DNA of 64,000 bases, from contig BOKF01000038.1 of the NCBI GenBank assembly GCA_016860845.1, positions 17,100 through 81,099 of the forward strand. Direction: 5' to 3'. The notes under the pieces are model-generated. The model was given only the letters and a program-made list of their open reading frames with translations. It was not told the DNA's origin and did not search any database. Position numbers and translations under genes: made by a program. The stretch is from Chloroflexota bacterium. GTDB lineage: Bacteria > Chloroflexota > Anaerolineae > 4572-78 > J111. This document shows positions 57,059-64,000 of the stretch, piece by piece. Positions within the stretch are counted from its first letter, which is position 1. Every line of letters begins with the position of its first letter.

Positions 57059-58693
57059 ATGCAAAATCCCCCCGATTCTTTTTCTGTCGAAGCAAATCCA
57101 ATCCAGCATCTCCCTGCCACTTCACCGCTCATCATTGGGGGCGGGATTGCCGGCCTGATGGCGGCTGTACACCTGGCCGAACGCGGTCTCAAGCCGCTGT
57201 TATTGGAAGCTGATCCGGCCTGGCTCGGCGGGCGGCTGAAGGGGGGGCCAGCCGTAGAAATTGAACATCAGGGCCAGACCTGGCGCTTCCCCGGCGAACA
57301 CGGGGTCCACGGCATCTGGTCGCCCTACCGCAACTTTCAGGCGGCCCTGGCCCGGCACAACATACGGCCGGTGTTTGTCCCGGCCCGCGAGGAAACCTGG
57401 ATTTTTGGCCGGGGTCGCCTCATCCGCAAAGCCGCCATCGGTAGCGCGATTCGCCACAGCCTTGTCCCTGCACCCTTTCATTATCTGCACCTGTTTTTGC
57501 GGCCTCGCTTCCTCAATATCTTGACCCTGCGCGACCTGGCCGCGATGTTTCGGGTATTTGGCGGCCTGATATCGGCCATGGCGATTGACCCGATTGCCGA
57601 ACACAAATCGCTGGCCGGCCTGTCCCTGGCCGATTTCACGGCGGGCTGGTCACCCACGCTGCGTAGCTTTTTTGCCGGTCTGGTCCGCAGCGCCCTGGCC
57701 GCCCATCCCAAAGATGTGCCGGCCTCCGGTTTTATCGCCTTCCTTCGATTTTACACCCTGCTTCGCCGCGACGCCTGGGCTTTTTCCTACCTGCCCGGTT
57801 CCGGCGGTGAGTGTGTTTCGGAACCACTGGCCCAGTTAGTGCGACGGCTGGGGGGAGAGATTCGCCTGGGAGTGCGGGTGGCGCAGTTGGCAGGTGGAAG
57901 GTTAGAAAGTTGGAGAGATGGAGGAGCAGGAGAGAAATCAATCCAAAATGATTGGCGGATCACGTATAAGGCCGATGATCACATCCACACCATTGAAGCT
58001 GACCACGTCATTTTGGCCGTAGACGCTCCGGCAGCCAAAACGTTATTGCAAGCGAGTCCGGCTACAGCAGAAGCGGCGGGTAAATTGCGCTTTCCTACCG
58101 GCGTGCCGACAGCCATCATCCGGTTGTGGTTCAAGGTCAACCCCAAACCTATGGCCGAGGCGGGTATCTATACCGGCGACTTTGTCATGGATAATTTCTT
58201 CTGGCTGGACCGGCTGCAAACAGCTTACGCAGAATGGAGCCGGGCCACTGGCGGCAGCGCCCTTGAGATGCACATTTATGGTCCGCCGGACTTACTGGCC
58301 CAGCCTGACGCCTCGCTGCTGGCTCGCGTTTTGATTGACACCTACCGGGTTTTCCCGGAACTGCGCGGCAGCCTCCTACACTCCGTTCTGCTGCGCAACG
58401 AAGCTACCCATACTCTTTTCAGCGTGGGTGAGCCGGGCCAGCATCTGGGTATCGAGACACCCTGGCCTGGCCTGTTTGCCTGCGGCGATTGGGTCTATCA
58501 TCCCGCCCCGGCGTTATATCTGGAGCGGGCCACCACCACCGGCATCGCCGCGGCCAATGCCGTCCTGTCCAGCTTGGATTTGGAACCCTGGCCCATTCTG
58601 CCTCACCCGCAGCCGGAATGGTTAGCCGGAAAAATGGAGCGGGGCTTACGGCGGCTGCGGCTGGCGATGTTAAAGCGGAAACGAGGCCAGTAA
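57059..58693 (+). CDS. FAD-dependent phytoene-desaturase-like oxidoreductase
   Basis: A 544-aa flavoprotein: dinucleotide-binding GGGIAGLMAAVHLAERGLKPLLLEAD (about 27-52), GGRLKGG, and the C-terminal FAD motif LFACGDWVYHPAPALYLERATTTGIAAANAVL. It resembles the carotenoid-desaturase/amine-oxidase superfamily of membrane-associated enzymes (zeta-carotene desaturase-like layout). A Gly/Ser/Trp/Arg-rich stretch (about 280-302) is encoded by GGTGGAAGGTTAGAAAG-like repeat sequence. Likely substrate a prenyl lipid; unproven. It converges with the next gene, six bases apart. Confidence 0.8.
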   Translation: MQNPPDSFSVEANPIQHLPATSPLIIGGGIAGLMAAVHLAERGLKPLLLEADPAWLGGRLKGGPAVEIEHQGQTWRFPGEHGVHGIWSPYRNFQAALARHNIRPVFVPAREETWIFGRGRLIRKAAIGSAIRHSLVPAPFHYLHLFLRPRFLNILTLRDLAAMFRVFGGLISAMAIDPIAEHKSLAGLSLADFTAGWSPTLRSFFAGLVRSALAAHPKDVPASGFIAFLRFYTLLRRDAWAFSYLPGSGGECVSEPLAQLVRRLGGEIRLGVRVAQLAGGRLESWRDGGAGEKSIQNDWRITYKADDHIHTIEADHVILAVDAPAAKTLLQASPATAEAAGKLRFPTGVPTAIIRLWFKVNPKPMAEAGIYTGDFVMDNFFWLDRLQTAYAEWSRATGGSALEMHIYGPPDLLAQPDASLLARVLIDTYRVFPELRGSLLHSVLLRNEATHTLFSVGEPGQHLGIETPWPGLFACGDWVYHPAPALYLERATTTGIAAANAVLSSLDLEPWPILPHPQPEWLAGKMERGLRRLRLAMLKRKRGQ

Positions 58694-58699
58694 CAGCCT

Positions 58700-59731
58700 C
58701 TACCAAAAGCGCTGAAACAAAAACTCTTTGGCCGAGTCGAGTTTGGACAACTTATTGGACTCTTTCAGTTTGAAGCCCAATTCATCAGCCAGGGGTTGGA
58801 CCAATTGCAGCAAAAGCGGCGAGCGCACTTTGATTTCTTTGGGCACTAAACCTATCCGGTGAAGTTGTCGAACAAGATGCAAGGGGATTAGCCCCCACAT
58901 GTCTGTCAGCGTGGATTCGGGCTTCAACATTTCAGTGCCGAGAATCATGCCGCTCTGCTGCTCGACCACAAGCAGCATATAAGGGTAATAGGGCCGAGCG
59001 CTTCGCTCCTCCTGGGTGGCCATAGGCAGCATAAAAAAATCTACTTCCAGGGTCTGCCGTCCGCGGGGGGCGCTTTTGAGCGCTGCTAGAGCTTGCATAT
59101 CCATTCGGACTGAGATGGATGTCTCTTGTGGCGGGGGTACGGTCATAAGCTGATCACTCCAAACCAAGCCGCTGCCGGCCGGCTGGGGGACACGCATCAG
59201 GTAAGTTTCATCGTCGGGCGGCTCTAACAGCTCCGGGTCAGCTTGGCTGCGCTGGGCTACGTCAATAGCTTGCTCTAAAACATGAGTTAAAAAACGGGCT
59301 TCAGCCGCTTCCAAAAACCAGGGTACAAAACCGGGCCGAAAACTGCGAAACATCGGCCAGGCCTGCCGTCCCCGGAATTTGAGACCCAACTGCTTAATCA
59401 GATCACGATCCTGCTCGCGTAACTCGTTACGATCCTCAAATGAGGCTTGCAGTTGAGGGATTTCGAGCACCTGCTCGGCGTTGCCAAACGGCCCGGCCTC
59501 TTCCAGATCCCAGAAGCCGTACAGCCCCTCCGAGCCAAGATAAACAGAGATGGCAAAATGCTCGCCCAGGGTGCCCATGACACTGACGAAACCAAACTCG
59601 CTGGTTTCGGGATTTTGCACGCCAAAGAGGTCATCTTCCATCAGCCACTCCCACGGCGCGATTTCTTTGATGCGAGCCGCCGCTTCGTACAGCCGCCGCC
59701 ACTCCTCCAGGGTGGGTTGATTTTCAGCCAT
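58700..59731 (-). CDS. Uncharacterised protein (DUF6930/DUF7309-like)
   Basis: A 343-aa soluble protein without signal peptide or TM helix. N-terminal part (EEWRRLYEAAARIKEIAPWEWLMEDDLFGVQNPET, a compact alpha/beta unit) and a C-terminal part with VDFFMLPM, YYPYMLLVVEQQSGMILG and SPLLLQLVQPLADELG. This order resembles DUF7309 plus DUF6930 proteins of unknown role, recalled without a search. ATG 59731 is chosen because AAGGAGA lies five bases upstream; ATG 59746 is too close to be the start. Confidence 0.65.
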   Translation of the reverse strand: MAENQPTLEEWRRLYEAAARIKEIAPWEWLMEDDLFGVQNPETSEFGFVSVMGTLGEHFAISVYLGSEGLYGFWDLEEAGPFGNAEQVLEIPQLQASFEDRNELREQDRDLIKQLGLKFRGRQAWPMFRSFRPGFVPWFLEAAEARFLTHVLEQAIDVAQRSQADPELLEPPDDETYLMRVPQPAGSGLVWSDQLMTVPPPQETSISVRMDMQALAALKSAPRGRQTLEVDFFMLPMATQEERSARPYYPYMLLVVEQQSGMILGTEMLKPESTLTDMWGLIPLHLVRQLHRIGLVPKEIKVRSPLLLQLVQPLADELGFKLKESNKLSKLDSAKEFLFQRFW

Positions 59732-59843
59732 AACGGTCTCCTTCATTTAAGGTTAGCTGAATAATAGTCTATTGGCAACCACAAGACAAACTAGCTCTAC
59801 CAGGTTGGGTGGGCTGTTCGAGTACGCGGAAAATAGGTTCCTG

Positions 59844-59852
59844 TGGTATAAT
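59844..59852 (+). promoter_or_regulatory. Extended -10 promoter (TGG-TATAAT) for coaX-coaBC
   Basis: CTGTGGTATAATAG, 62 bp before the coaX ATG; no clear -35 box. Same extended -10 style as at 11361 and 48372. Confidence 0.5.
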
Positions 59853-59913
59853 AGCCCCAAACAGGGACAGGGCTGACATTTCCTTTGGTTCAATTTGAAA
59901 AAACAGAACGACG

Positions 59914-60681
59914 ATGCTTTTAACTATTGACATCGGCAACACCAATATTACCTTCGGCGTTTACAACGACAGCCAGGAATTGCAGCACCACTGGCGGCTG
60001 AAAACCGACCATGACCGCATGCCGGACGAGTATGGTATCATCATGCTCGGCCTGCTACGCCATGAGGGACTGAATTTTCAGCAAATCAGAGGGGTAGCAA
60101 TGGCCAGCGTGGTCCCACCCTTAACCCACGTATTTGAAGAGATGATCGAGCGCTTTATCAAGCAGAAGCCGCTGGTCGTTGGAGCCGGGGTCAAGACCGG
60201 GGTGCAGATTCGCTACGACAGCCCGCGCGATGTTGGCGCGGACCGGATTGTGGATGCGGCCGCGGCTTATAAATTGTACGGCGGTCCGGCCTGCATCGTT
60301 GATTTTGGCACGGCCACGACCTTTGACGCCGTGTCGGAAAAAGGAGAGTATCTGGGCGGGGCCATTGCGCCCGGCATCGGTATTGCCGCCGAGGCCCTCT
60401 TTAGCCGCACCTCCAAATTGCCCCGGATTGACCTGGTCCGCCCGCCGAAGGCCATCGGCACCAACACCGTCCACGCCATGCAAAGCGGGCTGATTTTTGG
60501 CTACGTCGGCCTGGTCGAGGGTATGGTCGCCCGCTTCCGGGGGGAATTGGGCCAATCTATGCGGGTTATCGGCACCGGCGGCCTGGCCGAAACCATCGCC
60601 CGTGAGACGGATGTCATCGAGGTCGTCAATCCCTGGCTTACCTTGGAGGGATTGCGCATGGTTTGGGAGATGAACCAGTAG
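59914..60681 (+). CDS. coaX: Type III pantothenate kinase
   Basis: A 255-aa ASKHA-fold kinase phosphorylating pantothenate, the first step from pantothenate to CoA. DIGNTNITFGVY (6-17) for phosphate binding, DVGADRIVDAAAAYKLYGG (about 105-123), IVDFGTATTFDAVSEKGEYLGGAIAPGI with catalytic Asp, and GTGGLAETIA near the end. It is followed by coaBC, the next enzymes of the route, with a heptamer hairpin between. Confidence 0.96.
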   Translation: MLLTIDIGNTNITFGVYNDSQELQHHWRLKTDHDRMPDEYGIIMLGLLRHEGLNFQQIRGVAMASVVPPLTHVFEEMIERFIKQKPLVVGAGVKTGVQIRYDSPRDVGADRIVDAAAAYKLYGGPACIVDFGTATTFDAVSEKGEYLGGAIAPGIGIAAEALFSRTSKLPRIDLVRPPKAIGTNTVHAMQSGLIFGYVGLVEGMVARFRGELGQSMRVIGTGGLAETIARETDVIEVVNPWLTLEGLRMVWEMNQ

Positions 60682-60683
60682 AG

Positions 60684-60730
60684 CGTGTTGCGTGTTGGGT
60701 AAGAAAACGAAATACACAACACGCAACACG
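60684..60730. repeat. Inverted heptamer array (CGTGTTG x2 / CAACACG x2)
   Basis: CGTGTTG x2 at 60684-60697 and CAACACG x2 at 60717-60730 make a perfect 14-bp stem, starting 3 bp after the coaX stop and ending 12 bp before the coaBC ATG. Confidence 0.85.
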
Positions 60731-60742
60731 GGTCATCATACT

Positions 60743-61972
60743 ATGCCAACAACTATTAAAGTTCTCCACAACAAACATATTCTCCTCGGCGTGACCGGGG
60801 GAATTGCGGCTTACAAGGCGGCGATGGTCTGCAGCCAACTGGTGCAGGCTGGGGCGCTGGTAGATGTGGTGATGACTGAGGCCGCCCAGAAATTTATTAC
60901 CCCGCTCACCTTTCAGGCGCTGACCCATCGCCCGGTCTACAGCGATATGTTCGCCATTCCTCCAGGTCAAAACATTTCCCACATTGCCCTGGCCGATGCC
61001 GCCGATTTACTGGTCATTGCCCCGGCGACAGCCCATACACTGGCAAAATTGGCTAATGGCCTGGCCGACGACCTGCTCTCGGCCATTGCCCTGGCCACCC
61101 CGGCGCCTTTGCTGCTGGCTCCGGCTATGGAAACCGACATGTGGCGGCACCCAGCCACTCAGACTAACATGGAAAAACTACGCGCCTGGGGAGCAAGCGT
61201 GGTGGGACCGGCAGAAGGACGGCTGGCCTCGGGCGTGCTGGGTCAAGGACGGATGGCCGAGCCGGAGGAGATTATCGGCGCGGTGCGGGTGGCGCTGGGC
61301 CGCCGGGGTGATTTGGCGGGCCGGCAGGTGGTAGTGACTGCCGGCGGCACCCGCGAGGCGATTGACCCAGTTCGCTTTATCGGCAACCATTCCAGTGGCA
61401 AAATGGGTTATGCTGTCGCCATCGCCGCTCGTGACCGGGGGGCAGCCGTTACTCTTATTACCACCGCCGCTTTACCCGATCCGTTTGGAGTGGAGGTAAT
61501 CCACCTGGACTCTGCCGAACAGATGCTGGCCGCCGTGCTTGAGGCGACCCGCCAGGCTGATCTGTTGGTCATGGCTGCGGCCGTAGCCGATTTTCGACCC
61601 AGGAGCGTAGCCGAACAAAAAATCAAAAAAAAGGGTGATAGCGAGGGGTTAACGCTGGAGTTAGGGCGCAATCCCGACATCTTAGCCGAGGTAGCCGCAA
61701 AAAAGATGGCAGGATATGGCCCTCAGTTCACGGTTGGATTTGCCGCCGAAACTGAGGATTTGCTGGCAAATGCCAGGGGCAAGTTGGAACGCAAAAAGCT
61801 GGATTTGATTGTCGCCAATGATGTATCAGCCAGCGACGCCGGTTTCGCCGTAGACACAAACCGGGTCACGCTGCTGTTTAAGGATGGGCGGATCGAAGCG
61901 CTGCCTCTATTGAGCAAAGTGGAAGTGGCAGAGACGATTCTGGATTACGTTAACCGCCTAACGTTTAACTGA
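60743..61972 (+). CDS. coaBC: Bifunctional phosphopantothenoylcysteine synthetase/decarboxylase
   Basis: A 409-aa fusion. CoaC half (1-180): flavoprotein start ILLGVTGGIAAYKAAM, catalytic His in NISHIALADAAD, IAPATAHTLAKLANGLADDL and APAMETDMW. CoaB half (about 190-409): VTAGGTREAIDPVRFIGNHSSGKMGYAVA and VANDVSASDAGF. At the site of the catalytic Cys in E. coli Dfp (ACG motif) this protein reads LASGVLGQGRM, Ser in place of Cys. It joins Cys to phosphopantothenate and decarboxylates the product. ATG 60743 is the start; the coaX stop is 61 bp upstream. Confidence 0.95.
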   Translation: MPTTIKVLHNKHILLGVTGGIAAYKAAMVCSQLVQAGALVDVVMTEAAQKFITPLTFQALTHRPVYSDMFAIPPGQNISHIALADAADLLVIAPATAHTLAKLANGLADDLLSAIALATPAPLLLAPAMETDMWRHPATQTNMEKLRAWGASVVGPAEGRLASGVLGQGRMAEPEEIIGAVRVALGRRGDLAGRQVVVTAGGTREAIDPVRFIGNHSSGKMGYAVAIAARDRGAAVTLITTAALPDPFGVEVIHLDSAEQMLAAVLEATRQADLLVMAAAVADFRPRSVAEQKIKKKGDSEGLTLELGRNPDILAEVAAKKMAGYGPQFTVGFAAETEDLLANARGKLERKKLDLIVANDVSASDAGFAVDTNRVTLLFKDGRIEALPLLSKVEVAETILDYVNRLTFN

Positions 61973-62714
61973 CAGCGCTGCTGTACCCCAATTCATCCAT
62001 CGCCTTGAGCATATCTCGCAGCCCGGCCAGATGTTCTTGTAAGTTCTCGTCCAGCCGCTGGAAGCGATTATCGTTAAAATCGCCTTTGGCTACGATGAGT
62101 AACATTTCGGCATGGGTGGTAGCCAGGTCACTGGCAATTTTGTGGATTTTCAACTCGGCCTGGGTTTGAAAACTTTTTAGTTCTTTCAAAGCCGATTGAT
62201 GCTGCTTTTTGCTCTGCATCAACTCGCGCAGATATCTGACCTCGCCATCCACAGCCGTGAGCGAGCGCCGCCGCAAGTCGTCAATTTCAAATGCTACCTG
62301 GCGCAATTCCCGATCCAGATTACGCTGGCTGTACAACTTGCCCAAGCCATGTTCCAAGCGGGTTAAACTCTCCAACCAGCGATCTACAGGTCTGAGAGTC
62401 AAATTAAGGCGATCACGCATGGGGCCGGGAGGATATTGTTGAGCTACCTGCATAATACGCCGCCCATAGTGCCGGGACTCGGCCACAGATCGGGCAACTG
62501 AACGGGGCAGGGAAGCCGTTTGAGCCACTTTAACCAATTTGCCTGCGCCCAGGATTGAAAATATCACAAGCGTCAGCACGGCAATTACGAGTAAAATTAG
62601 CGCAAAGAAGGCTAAAACGAACGGCAAGCTTGGCGTAAAAAAGAGGAGCAAAGCCACCGGCCCGAACAATGCCAGAACCGAAAACTTCAGCAAAGCGATG
62701 AAAAAAGCGCGCAT
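61965..62714 (-). CDS. Two-TM protein with long coiled coil
   Basis: A 249-aa protein: two adjacent TM helices (about 8-30 and 32-56), then a cytoplasmic helical part with heptad-like stretches (about 95-150 LTRLEHGLGKLYSQRNLDRELRQVAFE, and 170-245). No family recognised; it looks like a membrane-anchored scaffold or structural coiled-coil. It overlaps the end of coaBC by 8 bp on the other strand. Confidence 0.65.
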   Translation of the reverse strand: MRAFFIALLKFSVLALFGPVALLLFFTPSLPFVLAFFALILLVIAVLTLVIFSILGAGKLVKVAQTASLPRSVARSVAESRHYGRRIMQVAQQYPPGPMRDRLNLTLRPVDRWLESLTRLEHGLGKLYSQRNLDRELRQVAFEIDDLRRRSLTAVDGEVRYLRELMQSKKQHQSALKELKSFQTQAELKIHKIASDLATTHAEMLLIVAKGDFNDNRFQRLDENLQEHLAGLRDMLKAMDELGYSSAVS

Positions 62715-62757
62715 GGTATTGTCCCTTTCGTCTCGGCTAAGGAGCGAGGCATTGAAA

Positions 62758-62768
62758 ATTATAGCACA
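62758..62768 (-). promoter_or_regulatory. Extended -10 promoter (TGTGC-TATAAT) for the coiled-coil gene
   Basis: Minus-strand TGTGCTATAAT 43 bp before the start codon. The remaining plus-strand sequence up to 63028 has no supported gene; a 71-codon frame at 62792-63007 lacks coding character. Confidence 0.5.
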
Positions 62769-63028
62769 AAACTAGATTAACTAAAATAGCGGTGATCAGC
62801 ATGAAGAGTCCTGAGTCACTTCCAAACACTTGTGGGTTAAGCGCCGGTTGGATCATTGGGGAAAAGTGGGCGAGGGAATGGAATGCTGGCATGACCCTAC
62901 CCCAATTTTCGGTTATGATTAATTACTCTACGCTAAATGGGGGTCAAAGTTTTGTAAAAGTTGGGTCAAGTGGTTTAAAATACGATTCCTTCGAAAATTA
63001 TTGTTAGCCTTAAAAAGTGATGGGACCT

Positions 63029-63892
63029 ATGGAACACAAAATAAAAATCTTTAAACGCCTCCTTTGTTCGCTATTTTTAGCAGCCGCAGTTTTAACCGGT
63101 CTACTTGTGATAATTGAACTTGCCTTTCCCTCGCATGCGGCTGCCCACAATTTAACCAGTAATTACCCGGTATCAGGCTATCAGGATCCACTGTTCACCT
63201 TCGCTTCACCCCATGTAGATTTTATTCAGGCGACCAGTGTGGCTACCTTGTATCTACCTATCATTTATAAGAATCCAAAACTACTATACTCGGATGATTT
63301 TTCGGATAATGGGAGTGACTGGCCGGTGGGCGATGATGGAGTCTGCTCTTCCAAGTATGACTCGGGCCGCTTCCGCCTTGACGTGGACAAAGGGGAATTT
63401 TGTTTCCGGTTTGCCCCCATTGATACAGACAACCCGGCCGCAAGAACTTACGGTTATTTTGAAGTGGCGGCCTACCACAGTGACGGCCCAAGCAATTCAG
63501 CTTTTGGTATTTATATTAATGGGGAAGGTGGCGATAACCAGTACATCTTCAAAATCCGGCCAAATAATAGCTGTGGTTCTGGAGGCGGCTGGGAACTGGT
63601 CCGTAATCGAGAGGGAACCAAAACAAGTCTGGGGAGTGGCTGTCACACGAGCATCAAGCGAGGCTATGGTTCAGCTAACATCAACCTGTTACGGATCAAC
63701 CATACCAGTGACCGCAAGTTAACCCTTTTTGTGAATAACGTCCAGATTTTTGTCTTTCAGGAGAGTACAAACCGTGAACTGTTAGGCAAGGGTACGGGAG
63801 TCTATGCAGAAGCGGCCAATGATGGGGACAATATTAAGGTATTTAAATATGATAACTTTAAGGTTTTTGCCCCTAATGCTCAGTTAAATTAG
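63029..63892 (+). CDS. Secreted lectin-like (concanavalin-type) beta-sandwich protein
   Basis: About 287 aa. Signal peptide or anchor at about 9-32 (LLCSLFLAAAVLTGLLVIIE), then a short Ser/Pro-rich part with LYLPIIYKN, which echoes the YLPL tail of the 51-55 kb proteins but here inside the chain, and a domain of ~190 residues starting LLYSDDFSDNGSDW, typical of LamG/DUF1080-like sandwiches (GYFEVAAYHSDGPSNSAFGIYI, LTLFVNNVQIFVFQE). Probably binds a sugar or surface ligand. Start chosen at ATG 63029 (63017 also possible). Confidence 0.65.
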   Translation: MEHKIKIFKRLLCSLFLAAAVLTGLLVIIELAFPSHAAAHNLTSNYPVSGYQDPLFTFASPHVDFIQATSVATLYLPIIYKNPKLLYSDDFSDNGSDWPVGDDGVCSSKYDSGRFRLDVDKGEFCFRFAPIDTDNPAARTYGYFEVAAYHSDGPSNSAFGIYINGEGGDNQYIFKIRPNNSCGSGGGWELVRNREGTKTSLGSGCHTSIKRGYGSANINLLRINHTSDRKLTLFVNNVQIFVFQESTNRELLGKGTGVYAEAANDGDNIKVFKYDNFKVFAPNAQLN

Positions 63893-63912
63893 ATTTTACT
63901 TAATTTGCAAAA

Positions 63913-63930
63913 GGGCATAAGCTTATGCCC
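63913..63930. repeat. Perfect 18-bp palindrome GGGCATAAGC...
   Basis: GGGCATAAG faces CTTATGCCC with no spacer, 20 bp after the lectin-like stop and overlapping the first ATG of the transposase-like frame. Could be a terminator stem or an IS boundary feature. Confidence 0.6.
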
Positions 63931-64000
63931 ATGAGCACCCATAGAAAAGTTACTTTAACAACCGAAGTCAGAGAACGTCTGGAAGGGATCATCCATAGTG
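63925..64000 (+). CDS. IS630-family transposase, N-terminal fragment (cut by window end)
   Basis: From ATG 63925 (or 63931) the frame runs to the right edge: THRKVTLTTEVRERLEGIIH, the N-terminal pattern of IS630-like transposases (basic residues, V-x-L-T-x-E-x-R-x-x-L). Only 25 codons are visible, so the call is tentative; the full frame and terminal inverted repeats lie outside. Confidence 0.5.
   Translation, partial: MPMSTHRKVTLTTEVRERLEGIIHS

Noticed and set aside
62792..63007. 71-codon plus-strand frame upstream of the lectin-like gene
   Set aside because: Starts without a ribosome site, ends in low-complexity AT-rich sequence, no coherent domain.

Overview
The window looks like a piece of a Chloroflexota (Anaerolineae/Caldilineae-like) chromosome. 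Pointers are an F420-type luciferase-like oxidoreductase, a plant-type (class II) ketol-acid reductoisomerase, secreted proteins ending in a YLPL(I/V)(L/V)K tail, an LPxTG-like tail, proline/threonine-rich secreted linkers, and moderately high GC with many short palindromic intergenic repeats. The phylum call is inference; no rRNA or tRNA gene was recognised.

Layout. 1-9 kb: end of a MaoC-type hydratase pair plus SDR, a PP2C phosphatase, an IclR regulator, a secreted propeller, an archaeal-type riboflavin kinase fused to a HAD phosphatase next to an FMN-binding split-barrel protein, an LLM oxidoreductase and a DHA2 MFS pump. 9-22 kb: msrB, an STT3-like GT-C membrane protein, DUF3224, two secreted proteins (an NHL/ScyD-like propeller and a lipoprotein cytochrome c), a CBS-ACT protein, two related methyltransferases around an HxlR regulator, AKR, SDR, a Na/Pi-type transporter and a tandem universal stress protein. 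22-33.5 kb: an aromatic-acid region starting with two gene remnants, then a phenylacetate-CoA-ligase-like gene, ALDH, enoyl-CoA hydratase, paaA, a split paaD, two paaB-like genes, paaC, a second hydratase, GNAT, a paaY-like gamma-carbonic anhydrase and a second ALDH. No paaE reductase is present. 33.5-41.7 kb: a membrane protein with an integrase-like N-terminus, an acetylpolyamine/HDAC-type hydrolase, a small transcription unit, a GT39-like glycosyltransferase and recD2.

41.7-51.4 kb is a 2-ketoisovalerate block. A promoter, a Val/Leu/Ile leader peptide and an attenuator precede ilvB-ilvH-ilvC, a 53-aa ORF and leuA. Then a candidate pan-type RNA with a terminator precedes panB-panE-panC. Together with coaX and coaBC at 59.9-62 kb this gives much of the branched-chain and CoA pathways (ilvD, leuBCD and panD are not here). 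51.5-55.5 kb holds three tandem secreted-protein genes sharing one C-terminal module. 55.9-58.7 kb pairs a radical SAM enzyme with a phytoene-desaturase-like flavoprotein. The right edge cuts into an IS630-like transposase.

The most unusual genome-level feature is a class of intergenic hairpins built from two to four tandem copies of a 7-nt (sometimes 8-nt) word followed by its reverse complement. Each locus uses a different word, usually between a stop codon and the next ribosome binding site. Some run into coding sequence: a 98-bp stretch inside recD2, and the stop codons of panC and the PaaD zinc-ribbon gene. Other palindromic families include an AAAAGTGCACTTTT-core element and a CCCTCC/GGGAGG element read in frame within paaA and a glycosyltransferase gene.
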